Positions 7,580-14,022 of a stretch of 16,801 nt of DNA are shown here, one piece after another (positions within the stretch are counted from its first letter, which is position 1; each line of letters begins with the position of its first letter). The position numbers and the translations under genes are program-made. The notes beneath the pieces were generated by a model. The model had not been told where the DNA came from and did not search any database. It saw nothing but the letters and a program-made list of their open reading frames with translations. Source of the stretch: Treponema sp. UBA3819 (GTDB lineage: Bacteria > Spirochaetota > Spirochaetia > Treponematales > Treponemataceae); contig DFDV01000027.1 of the NCBI GenBank assembly GCA_002369025.1, forward strand, positions 1-16,801. The letters are read 5' to 3'.

Positions 7580-8650
7580 ATGAGTGACTATATTATTCAG
7601 GCAGACCATTTGACCAAACGCTTTACTCTTGATGCAGGCTTTTTTGCCAGACAGAATCGTTTTGTCTACGCTGTAAACGATGTCTCATTTGGCATTGAAA
7701 GGGGCAAAACCTACGGACTTGTAGGGGAGAGCGGCTGCGGAAAAACAACAACGGCCCGCATGCTGGTACGCATGTACAAGGCAGACGGCGGTGCAATCTG
7801 GTATACACCTGACTCTAAGGGGGCGCCCCCGCCGACAGGCGGCGGTCGGGCTATCCGCGGTTCCGCCTTTCAGGCTTCATTGCAGGCTGAGGAGCCTGCA
7901 ACTTGCGCCGCTACTATCCCTGGCGCACCGGCTCAAAACATTCTTCTCTACAACAGAAAGCAGCTTCGCGTCTACCGGGAAAAAATCAAGTATGTCTTTC
8001 AGGATCCTTCCCGCTCCCTTAATCCCCGCATGACAGTTTTTAATATCCTCACTGCGAGTTACCGTCATTCTTCACTCTGGCCGGGAAAAAAGAGCGCCCT
8101 GGATGAAGCTTCTCGCATTATGGAAGAAGTGGGGTTAGACCCTCTGGACCTGGAAAAACGCCCCAGTGAATTTTCTGGCGGCCAGCGCCAGCGAATCTCC
8201 ATCGCCCGGGCCCTCATCATGAAGCCTGAAGTCATGTTCTGCGATGAAGTTGTGAGCGCCCTGGATGTTTCTGTGCAGGGACAGATTCTCAACCTCCTGC
8301 AGGATATCCGTGAAAAACGGGGCATTTCCTTTCTTTTTATTGCCCACGACCTGCGCGTCTCCTGCTACTTCTGCGACACTATCGGCGTAATGTACCGGGG
8401 GATGCTTGTGGAAGAGGCTCCCGCCCGCGATTTGTACAAGACTGCCGCGCATCCCTACACAAAACTGCTCTTTGCAGACTCAAAAGGGGCAAAATCTTCT
8501 GCCGGCGGTGAAGTTAAAACCGCACTGGAAAGCCTGCACGGCTGTCCCTTTGCCCACCGCTGTCCCCATGCCACAGAGCAATGCCGGAATGAGATTCCCG
8601 GCTGGAAAGAATGTGAAACTGGACACAAGGTTCGCTGCAACTTGTGCTAG
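7580..8650 (+). CDS. oppF: Oligopeptide/dipeptide-type ABC transporter ATP-binding protein (OppF/DppF family)
   Basis: This 356-residue ATPase would power an oligopeptide-type importer. It has Walker A GESGCGKT (49-56), Q-loop Gln141 in VFQDP, the SGGQRQ signature (199-204), Walker B ending Asp222/Glu223 (with DEVVSALD, Val for the usual Pro), switch His256, and a Cys-rich oligopeptide-transporter C-tail (HGCPFAHRCPH). Residues about 77-118 are extra relative to the family, GC-rich and low in complexity (see the repeat entry). ATG at 7580 follows the cyclase stop by 4 bases with no clear ribosome site, so re-initiation from the cyclase is likely. An earlier in-frame start at 7511 would overlap the cyclase and is not favoured. 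No permease, binding protein or partner ATPase (OppA/B/C/D) is in the window. Confidence 0.92.
   Translation: MSDYIIQADHLTKRFTLDAGFFARQNRFVYAVNDVSFGIERGKTYGLVGESGCGKTTTARMLVRMYKADGGAIWYTPDSKGAPPPTGGGRAIRGSAFQASLQAEEPATCAATIPGAPAQNILLYNRKQLRVYREKIKYVFQDPSRSLNPRMTVFNILTASYRHSSLWPGKKSALDEASRIMEEVGLDPLDLEKRPSEFSGGQRQRISIARALIMKPEVMFCDEVVSALDVSVQGQILNLLQDIREKRGISFLFIAHDLRVSCYFCDTIGVMYRGMLVEEAPARDLYKTAAHPYTKLLFADSKGAKSSAGGEVKTALESLHGCPFAHRCPHATEQCRNEIPGWKECETGHKVRCNLC
7817..7935 (+). repeat. GC-rich palindromic element inserted in frame in the oppF-like gene
   Basis: The segment codes for residues about 79-118 of the ABC ATPase, where other family members pass directly from the strand after Walker A to the Q-loop. 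It contains the perfect 12-base palindrome GGGGGCGCCCCC (7819-7830), a CCGCC-GACA-GGCGG hairpin (7829-7842), and a perfect 9-bp hairpin TTGCAGGCT-GAGG-AGCCTGCAA (7880-7901). It is much richer in G+C than the flanking gene and keeps the reading frame without a stop. This is the pattern expected of a mobile palindromic element tolerated in a surface loop. Boundaries are approximate; the family is unknown to me. Confidence 0.7.
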
Positions 8651-8662
8651 CCATAATAAAAA

Positions 8663-8773
8663 AAGGAGGCGTGATAAAAAGTACTTCCGTGTACTTTTTA
8701 TCACATGCAGATTTTGCCGTTGGCAAAACTGCAATTCGTGCCATCCATGGCACGCCGCTAACGCGGAGTTTAT
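8663..8773 (+). repeat. 111-bp structured tandem repeat, unit 1
   Basis: The unit starts with AAGGAGGC and contains four successive hairpins. Hairpin 1 is a 14-bp perfect stem GTGATAAAAAGTAC (8671-8684) with loop TTCCGT and its complement to 8704. Hairpin 2 is 8707-8732 (GCAG, bulged A, TTTTGCC, loop GTT, then the complement). Hairpin 3 is CGTGCCA-TCCA-TGGCACG (8737-8754). Hairpin 4 is CCGC-TAAC-GCGG (8755-8766). It lies in the gap between the ABC ATPase and the small gene at 8897. No protein is assigned; a GTG frame at 8671 has its start only one base from the AAGGAGG. Confidence 0.85.
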
Positions 8774-8884
8774 AAGGAGGCATGATAAAAAGTACTTCCT
8801 TGTACTTTTTATCATTTGCAGATTTTGCCGTTGGCAAAACTGCGATTTCGTGCCTCCTGCACGACCGCTAACGCGGTGTTTTTA
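8774..8884 (+). repeat. 111-bp structured tandem repeat, unit 2
   Basis: This is the second copy, exactly 111 bp after unit 1. Hairpin 1 is ATGATAAAAAGTAC (8782-8795) with loop TTCCTT and its complement to 8815. The outermost G-C pair of unit 1 has become A-T here, which keeps pairing. Hairpin 2 is identical in sequence. Hairpin 3 is rebuilt as TCGTGC-CTCCT-GCACGA, different in sequence and length but still paired. Hairpin 4 is unchanged (8865-8876). A third AAGGAGG follows at 8885, again 111 bp on, and serves as the ribosome site of the gene at 8897. The element could be a leader RNA, a transcription terminator or attenuator array, or a dispersed palindromic repeat. Confidence 0.85.
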
Positions 8885-8896
8885 AAGGAGGTCGCT

Positions 8897-9067
8897 ATGA
8901 CTAATAAGGAAGTGTTGGATGCACTTAGGCAGATAAAAACCTATTGTGCTGCAGGTTCATTGGATAAATTGAACTATGCCATCAAGGTTATTGAAAAACT
9001 GGATAACGACGGCATAGAAAAGCCGCTCAAAACGGATTTTACAAAGCTCAAAAAGGCAGGAGAATAA
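8897..9067 (+). CDS. Small hypothetical protein upstream of the NhaC-type antiporter
   Basis: This is a 56-residue soluble, charged, mostly helical protein starting MTNKEVLDALRQIK and ending in a Lys-rich tail. I do not recognise a family. The ATG has a near-ideal ribosome site, AAGGAGG at 8885-8891 with 5 bases of spacing, formed at the junction of the upstream repeat array. A longer frame opens at 8816 inside repeat unit 2, but that start lacks a ribosome site. The stop is 3 bases before the antiporter ATG, and the antiporter ribosome site (AGGAG, 9058-9062) lies inside this gene's last codons. That implies translational coupling and perhaps a shared role; any function is speculation. Confidence 0.75.
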   Translation: MTNKEVLDALRQIKTYCAAGSLDKLNYAIKVIEKLDNDGIEKPLKTDFTKLKKAGE

Positions 9068-9070
9068 AAA

Positions 9071-10582
9071 ATGGTAGGAACATTCTGGTCTTTGGTGCCG
9101 CCGATTGTGGCAATTGCACTTGCCCTCATTACCAAGGAAGTGTATTCATCGCTTTTCATTGGTATTTTAATCGGTGGTGCTTTCTTTGCATTTGACGCGG
9201 GCAGTGGCTTTACCGGTTTTTTTACCCATGTCTTCAACGACGGCATGATTAAGCAGCTTTCAGACAGCTGGAACGTAGGCATTCTGGTATTCCTTGTGGT
9301 GCTGGGCATCATGGTTGCCCTTATGAACAATGCGGGTGGCTCCGCCGCTTTTGGCGAATGGGCAAAAAAGCACATCAAGAGCAAGGTGGGCGCACAGGTT
9401 GCGACAATCTGCCTTGGAATTCTGATTTTCATCGACGATTACTTCAACTGTCTCACTGTCGGCTCGGTCATGCGCCCCATTACCAAAAAATACAAGGTTT
9501 CCCGGGAAAAACTGGCCTATTTGATTGATGCAACGGCCGCTCCCGTCTGTATCATCGCTCCCATTTCTTCCTGGGCTGCGGCGGTGGCAGGCTTTGTCAG
9601 CGAGGGTGAGAACGGCCTGGCTCTTTTCTGCAAGGCAATTCCCTTTAACTTCTATGCCTTCTTCACCATTGGCATGATGTTCCTGCTCGTCTTTATGCAG
9701 TTTGAATTTGGTCCCATGGCAGACTATGAGGAAAGCAGGGCAGATATGCTGGAAACTGATGACAAGAAAGTTACAGCCCGCGGTACGGTCTTTGATCTGG
9801 TATTTCCTATTGTCAGCTTGATTGTCCTCTGTACGATAGGCATGATTTATACCGGCGGATTTTTTGCCAGCGGCGAAGACCATAAAAATTTTGTGGATGC
9901 ATTTGCCAATTCTGACGCTTCCGTAGGTCTTGTGCTGGGCTCTTTTGCCGCCTTGCTTCTTACGATTGCTGTCTTTTTGATTCGCCGTGTGCTTTCCTTT
10001 AAGGAATGCATGGGCTGTGTGCCCGATGGCTTTAAGGCAATGGTTCCCGCCATTCTGATTCTGACGCTTGCCTGGACTCTCAAGGCCATGACCGATTCTC
10101 TGGACGCGGCAAAGTATGTGGCTGGACTTGTGGAACACAGTGCCCGGGGGCTGCAGAATTTCCTGCCGGCAATTATCTTTGTCATTGCTGCCCTGCTTGC
10201 ATTTGCCACGGGAACCAGCTGGGGAACCTTTGGAATTCTCATTCCTATCTGTATTGCCGTCTTCCCGGAAGCAGGTAATCCCCTTCGCATCATCTCCATT
10301 TCTGCCTGTATGGCGGGTGCGGTTGCGGGCGACCACTGTTCTCCGATTAGCGATACAACGATTATGGCAAGCGCAGGTGCTCAGTGTGAGCATGTAAACC
10401 ATGTTTCCACCCAGTTACCCTATGCCATCACGGTGGCGACTATTTCCTTCCTTACCTATATCGTGGCAGGCTTTACCCAAAGCCTTGGTATTGTTGCAAG
10501 CGGTATCATTTCTTGGCTTGTGGGGCTTGCCTTGCTGGTGGGCGGAATAGTTGTCGCAAAGAAGAAGTTTGCAAAAAAATAA
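9071..10582 (+). CDS. nhaC: NhaC-family Na+/H+ antiporter
   Basis: This 503-residue polytopic inner-membrane protein has about 11-12 hydrophobic segments. In the family, members exchange Na+ for H+, and some exchange organic acids (for example malate/lactate antiporters). The diagnostic segments are present: FIDDYFNCLTVGSVM (around residue 120), a following ATAAPVCIIAPISSWAA, GTSWGTFGILIP in the C-terminal half, and GDHCSPISDTT (about 420-430) with its conserved Asp, His and Ser residues. The ATG has AGGAG 8 bases upstream inside the preceding small gene. It ends in a Lys-rich cytoplasmic tail. Ion antiport is secure at family level; the exact substrate pair is not. Confidence 0.9.
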   Translation: MVGTFWSLVPPIVAIALALITKEVYSSLFIGILIGGAFFAFDAGSGFTGFFTHVFNDGMIKQLSDSWNVGILVFLVVLGIMVALMNNAGGSAAFGEWAKKHIKSKVGAQVATICLGILIFIDDYFNCLTVGSVMRPITKKYKVSREKLAYLIDATAAPVCIIAPISSWAAAVAGFVSEGENGLALFCKAIPFNFYAFFTIGMMFLLVFMQFEFGPMADYEESRADMLETDDKKVTARGTVFDLVFPIVSLIVLCTIGMIYTGGFFASGEDHKNFVDAFANSDASVGLVLGSFAALLLTIAVFLIRRVLSFKECMGCVPDGFKAMVPAILILTLAWTLKAMTDSLDAAKYVAGLVEHSARGLQNFLPAIIFVIAALLAFATGTSWGTFGILIPICIAVFPEAGNPLRIISISACMAGAVAGDHCSPISDTTIMASAGAQCEHVNHVSTQLPYAITVATISFLTYIVAGFTQSLGIVASGIISWLVGLALLVGGIVVAKKKFAKK

Positions 10583-10597
10583 GATTTCCGCTATACT
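10569..10597 (+). promoter_or_regulatory. Predicted sigma70 promoter giving a leaderless transcript
   Basis: TTGCAA (10569-10574), 17-base spacer, TATACT (10592-10597). A start seven bases beyond the -10 falls at 10604, the A of the TrpR-like gene's ATG. No Shine-Dalgarno sequence lies between. The -35 lies within the final codons of the antiporter gene. Confidence 0.5.
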
Positions 10598-10603
10598 GTT
10601 TCT

Positions 10604-10915
10604 ATGGAACAGAACGAAACTATAGCAGAACGTGAAGAAAAACTGGAAGCAGCCATGCAGGAAATCTGCCGGCTGCTTTCAGACAATCACAATCCTGATT
10701 TCATATATGATTTTTTCGGCTGCCTTTTTACACCGGCCGAACTCAAAGACTTTGCCATGCGCTGGCTTTTAGTGCGGGAACTGGATGCGGGAACCACTCA
10801 GCGGGAAATTGCCCGTAAATACGGCATGAGCCTCTGCAAAATCACCCGTGGTTCCCGGGAATTAAAAAAGCCGGACAGTGCATTCCGCCGGCTTTTGGAT
10901 TTGACTAAGAAATAA
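10604..10915 (+). CDS. TrpR/YerC-like DNA-binding repressor
   Basis: This 103-residue all-helical regulator belongs to the Trp-repressor superfamily. The core runs from about residue 40. LFTPAELKDFAMRWLLVREL is followed by the helix-turn-helix TQREIARKYGMSLCKITRGS and RELKK, which parallels the TrpR QREL...ATITRGSN segment. The TRGS turn and recognition helix are intact. Whether it binds tryptophan, and what it represses, cannot be read here; no trp genes are in the window. There is no ribosome site before the ATG, and the best promoter puts +1 on that ATG. The alternative is a start at Met18, which would trim only the N-terminal arm. Its 3' end contains the terminator hairpin of the convergent ankyrin gene. 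Confidence 0.85.
   Translation: MEQNETIAEREEKLEAAMQEICRLLSDNHNPDFIYDFFGCLFTPAELKDFAMRWLLVRELDAGTTQREIARKYGMSLCKITRGSRELKKPDSAFRRLLDLTKK
10864..10896 (-). terminator. Rho-independent terminator for the ankyrin gene, inside the TrpR-like coding region
   Basis: Read on the minus strand it is AAAAGCCGG, a 13-base loop, CCGGCTTTT extended to a run of six T, about 30 bases past the ankyrin stop. The stem is 9 bp and perfect. On the plus strand the same stem is followed by only four T, so termination should be stronger for minus-strand transcripts. It occupies the codons near the KKPDSAFRRLL end of the repressor. Confidence 0.7.
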
Positions 10916-10926
10916 TCTTACATAAT

Positions 10927-13731
10927 TTATCGCAGGAGAATTGAAATTTCATTTCTTCCCCAGCGGGCTGCCATGTCGGCAGGTGTTTCGCCAGAAAGGT
11001 TTTTCACCTTCCGGTCAAGATTTTGTGCCAGCAGGTGAGAAACCGTGTCCTTGTCTCCAGCCCTTGCCGCATAGTGCATGATGGTGTCGCCCTGCATGTC
11101 AGACTTTGTGGCGCAGTATTTTACAATCATGTCCAGCACATTTGTGTTCTTTTTTGTAAGGGCATGCAGAAGGGCACAGTCACCTTCCGTTGTTGCAACA
11201 AAGGGGTCAGCTCCGCGCTCCAGAAGTACATTTACCAGTGTGCGCTGATTTGTGGTGACGGCTTCATAGAGGGGAGTAATACCCTTGCCGTTACGCTGAT
11301 TTGCGGGATAGCCCATGTTCAGCAGCATGGTAATCATCTTTGCGTTTGCATTTCTTGCCACTGCAATGTGAACCGGAGTGTTTCCGTCTGAGTCTACAAT
11401 CATAGTATTTGAGCCCAGTACCGTGCGGATAAGGGTTTCATCCTGAGTACGCAGAACCAGGGAGAAAGGAGTCTCGCCATAGCGGTCTCGGCTCAGGGGA
11501 TTTCCGCCGGCATTGCGCAGCATAGTGATGATTGCAACATTTGAACTGAGGGCTGCCTCATGATATGCGTTTCGTCCTGACATATCCTGAATCTGGGGAT
11601 TTGCACCGTTTTTCAGCAGCAGGGCTACCATCTTTTCATTGTGGGCCTGAACTGCATCCAGCAGGATTGAGCGGCCGGTAACATCAGTTGCATTGATATC
11701 AGCACCGTTTGCAATCAAAAGCTGGGCCATTTCTGTCTTACCGGAACGGCAGCAGTCGCTGAGGGGTGTCTTTCCGCTCAGGTTCTGGGCATTTATGTCC
11801 ATGCCGAATGAGAGCAGGGTCTGTGCGGCATTCAGTGCGTTCCAGCGGCCGGCAGAATGAAGGGGAGTGTTGCCCAGATGGTCGCGGGTCAGGCTGTCCC
11901 TGGCATCAGTTACAATTCCGTTCTGAGCCAGAACATTTATTGTTGAAGGACTGTCAGCCTTTACTGCAGAGAAGAGGGCTGTTTCACCGTTAGCGTTTGT
12001 AGCATTTATTTTTGCACCTTTTTCAATCAGTCCCAGAACCGCTCCGTCCAGTTTCCATTCAGAGGCATAGTGGAGGGGAGTGTTTCCGCTGCCGTCCGTC
12101 ATGTTCATGGTGCGGGATGTAATAATCCAGTCCTGTACGGGGCCGCCTTCTTCCAGAGCAAGACGGAGGGGAGAGTAGTTCTGCATGTTGGTTGCAAAGA
12201 TGTCCGCACCTCTGTCGATAAGCAGTTCTCCTGCATTCTTCATGTTTTTCTGAGTTGCAAGATAGAGTACGGAGTCACCGTCCTTGTTGCGGGCATTTAC
12301 GTCTGCACCCGTGTTTACAATGTACTGCAAATACTCAAAAGGAGCGTCATGCAGGATTGCGGTGTGCAGGGGTGTATTTCCGGAAGAGTCTTTTGAATTT
12401 ACATTCTGCCTTGTTATCAGAGTCTGAATCATCTCCATGGTCGGCTTATGGAGGGCAAGTGTAAGGGGAGTGTTTGACTGCATGTCTTCCGCATTGATGT
12501 CTGCGCCGGAATTAGCATAAAAGAGGACATGGGCACCTAAATTTTTCTCTACGGCAAGCTGGAGGGGAGTCACACCCTGCTTGTTGCGTTCGTTAATGGG
12601 GGCACCGCGGGCTACCAGCAGCTTGAGAACATCATTTGTTGTGTCACCCATGGTAACAATGTGGAGAACTGTATCTCCATACATATCTTTTTGTCCAACT
12701 TTTGCACCTGCACCCAGCAGCATGGAGTAAATGGCCTGCTGTGACTGTACCGGAATAATCAGCAGGAAAGGAGTTTTTCCCATTGCGTCCAGTGCATCTA
12801 CATTTGCTCCGTTTTCCAGCAGGAGTTTTACGATATCTGCATAGCCATAGCGGACAGCCTCATGCAGGGGAGTCGCACCGCTGATATCCTGTGCCTGCAG
12901 CATGTCCTGAATGCGGATTGAACCGTTGTTTTTCAGAAGATAGTCTACAATGCCGGTATGGCCGGAAACTGTAGCAATGTGCAGGGGTGTCTGTCCGTCG
13001 TTAAAGCGGAGCATGACATTGTGGGTCTTTATGGAATCTTCAAAATAGTCAAAGTCGCCGCGAACCAGTTCTGAACCTGCCAGAATCAATTTTGAGGCGA
13101 TGCGGATGGAAACGGAATCCTTTGCGTTCTGTAATGCCACTGCAAGGGGAGTAAGGCCGGCATTGTCCTTTACGGAAAGGGGCAGGCCCTGGCGGATACA
13201 GATGTCAATGGCTTTTTCATTCTTTGTCTTTACAAAGTAATGTACAATGCTTTCGCCGTCTACGCTGCGGATTTTTCCTGTCTGCATGTTGATTATGGTG
13301 TCGTACCAGTCGTCACCCATGGCGATTGCCAGTTCAATGGCAGAATGACCGTCTAAATCCTTTGCAAAAATATTGGCGTTCATGGTAGAAAGTACTTTTG
13401 CTGACTCATAGGCGCCGTTTTTAATCGCTTCAAGAAGAGGTGTGTTTCCTGAACCATTAACCGCTTCTATGACAGCGCCTTTAATAATCAGAAAACTGCA
13501 CAAATCACCTTCATTTGCCTTTGCCGCAATGTGCAGGGCAGTATTTCCGTCTGCGTCTTTTGCACTTAAATCTTCCCTTGAACCGAAGCGCTGCTTAGCC
13601 TCTTCATAGCGTCCCTGTTTTACCAGATCCACGATGTTGTCCGCCTTTTCGCTTTTCGGCGCTGAACTACAGCTGAAGAATGCTGCCGCAAGAGAAAGTG
13701 CTGCCATGGTTTTTAAGAATGAATGTTTCAT
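10927..13731 (-). CDS. Giant ankyrin-repeat lipoprotein
   Basis: The 934-residue protein starts with a signal peptide (MKHSFLK, then a hydrophobic core) ending AFFSC at Cys21. This is a relaxed spirochete-type lipobox, so it is probably a membrane-anchored lipoprotein. After a short linker almost the entire chain is ankyrin repeats. I count about 26 units of 31-33 residues with the recurring G-x-TPLH-A core, GADIN/GANVD turns and AxxxxH-type helices. Repeats 5 and 16 carry insertions (around SELVRGDFDYFEDSIKTH and DSLTRD). No enzymatic domain is visible, so a scaffold or binding role on the cell surface or in the periplasm is likely. The ATG at 13731 has GGGAG about 6 bases upstream; a TTG four codons earlier lies within that ribosome site and is rejected. 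It is transcribed alone, divergent from the tRNA. Confidence 0.93.
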   Translation of the reverse strand: MKHSFLKTMAALSLAAAFFSCSSAPKSEKADNIVDLVKQGRYEEAKQRFGSREDLSAKDADGNTALHIAAKANEGDLCSFLIIKGAVIEAVNGSGNTPLLEAIKNGAYESAKVLSTMNANIFAKDLDGHSAIELAIAMGDDWYDTIINMQTGKIRSVDGESIVHYFVKTKNEKAIDICIRQGLPLSVKDNAGLTPLAVALQNAKDSVSIRIASKLILAGSELVRGDFDYFEDSIKTHNVMLRFNDGQTPLHIATVSGHTGIVDYLLKNNGSIRIQDMLQAQDISGATPLHEAVRYGYADIVKLLLENGANVDALDAMGKTPFLLIIPVQSQQAIYSMLLGAGAKVGQKDMYGDTVLHIVTMGDTTNDVLKLLVARGAPINERNKQGVTPLQLAVEKNLGAHVLFYANSGADINAEDMQSNTPLTLALHKPTMEMIQTLITRQNVNSKDSSGNTPLHTAILHDAPFEYLQYIVNTGADVNARNKDGDSVLYLATQKNMKNAGELLIDRGADIFATNMQNYSPLRLALEEGGPVQDWIITSRTMNMTDGSGNTPLHYASEWKLDGAVLGLIEKGAKINATNANGETALFSAVKADSPSTINVLAQNGIVTDARDSLTRDHLGNTPLHSAGRWNALNAAQTLLSFGMDINAQNLSGKTPLSDCCRSGKTEMAQLLIANGADINATDVTGRSILLDAVQAHNEKMVALLLKNGANPQIQDMSGRNAYHEAALSSNVAIITMLRNAGGNPLSRDRYGETPFSLVLRTQDETLIRTVLGSNTMIVDSDGNTPVHIAVARNANAKMITMLLNMGYPANQRNGKGITPLYEAVTTNQRTLVNVLLERGADPFVATTEGDCALLHALTKKNTNVLDMIVKYCATKSDMQGDTIMHYAARAGDKDTVSHLLAQNLDRKVKNLSGETPADMAARWGRNEISILLR

Positions 13732-13830
13732 AATGACTCCCAATACTTACGTTCCCAGATTTCTCTGGTAATCATAAAAACTTCTTCTTTTTGATTATCG
13801 GCTTTTTCTGATTTTATGTAAGCGATATAA

Positions 13831-13857
13831 TTGACAGAAATGCGTATTTTTTATAAA
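13831..13857 (+). promoter_or_regulatory. Predicted promoter of tRNA-Pro
   Basis: A perfect TTGACA (13831-13836), 15-base spacer, and TATAAA (13852-13857). The expected start near 13864 is 8 bases before the mature tRNA. The spacer is shorter than the usual 17. The rest of the 13732-13871 gap must also hold the minus-strand ankyrin promoter, for which I see no convincing pair of boxes. Confidence 0.6.
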
Positions 13858-13871
13858 GTATGTTCATACAT

Positions 13872-13945
13872 CGGGCTATAGCGCAGCTGGTTAGCGTACT
13901 TGTCTGGGGGGCAAGGGGTCGCCGATTCGAATTCGGCTAGCCCGA
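13872..13945 (+). tRNA. tRNA-Pro (anticodon GGG)
   Basis: A 74-base cloverleaf can be folded by hand. The acceptor CGGGCTA pairs with TAGCCCG (7 bp), with discriminator A. The D arm is GCGC/GCGT with loop AGCTGGTTA. The anticodon stem CTTGT/GCAAG (last pair T-G) encloses CTGGGGG with anticodon GGG. The T arm is GCCGA-TTCGAAT-TCGGC. The leading CGGG is typical of bacterial proline tRNAs. CCA is not encoded. It is read as a single tRNA gene with its own promoter. Confidence 0.95.
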
Positions 13946-13950
13946 CTTTT

Positions 13951-13978
13951 TTGAAAATCATTTATATCTATATATATT
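13951..13978 (+). promoter_or_regulatory. Predicted promoter of the Bax-inhibitor-like gene
   Basis: TTGAAA (13951-13956), 16-base spacer, TATATT (13973-13978), each one base off consensus. The expected start is about 13985, inside the left arm of the terminator at 13982-14005. A transcript from here would lack part of the stem. Confidence 0.45.
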
Positions 13979-13981
13979 AAG

Positions 13982-14005
13982 CCCGGCGTACTCCGCCGGG
14001 TTTTT
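13982..14005 (+). terminator. Rho-independent terminator after tRNA-Pro
   Basis: Perfect 7-bp stem CCCGGCG (13982-13988), loop TACTC, CGCCGGG (13994-14000), then five T. It sits 36 bases past the tRNA and only 2 bases before the AAGGAG ribosome site of the next gene. Confidence 0.85.
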
Positions 14006-14022
14006 ACAAGGAGTCGGTTTCT

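Noticed and set aside
8671..8869. Two short repeated peptides (starts GTG 8671 and ATG 8782) encoded by the 111-bp units
   Set aside because: The AAGGAGG motif is only one base from each start, too close for initiation, the start codons lie inside a 14-bp stem, and the peptide ends diverge where hairpin 3 is rebuilt; structure explains the conservation better.
8663..8884. CRISPR array
   Set aside because: There are only two copies of 111 bp with internal hairpins and no unique spacers or cas genes; it is a structured tandem repeat.
9260..10402. Long minus-strand frame (380 codons) opposite the antiporter
   Set aside because: It is antisense to a well-supported NhaC gene, its translation is rich in His, Cys, Asn and Lys with no domain, and it has no ribosome site; it is a shadow of the codon bias on the other strand.
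11023..12464. Several plus-strand frames opposite the ankyrin gene
   Set aside because: They are antisense echoes of the ankyrin repeats, rich in Cys, His and Arg, with no starts or domains.
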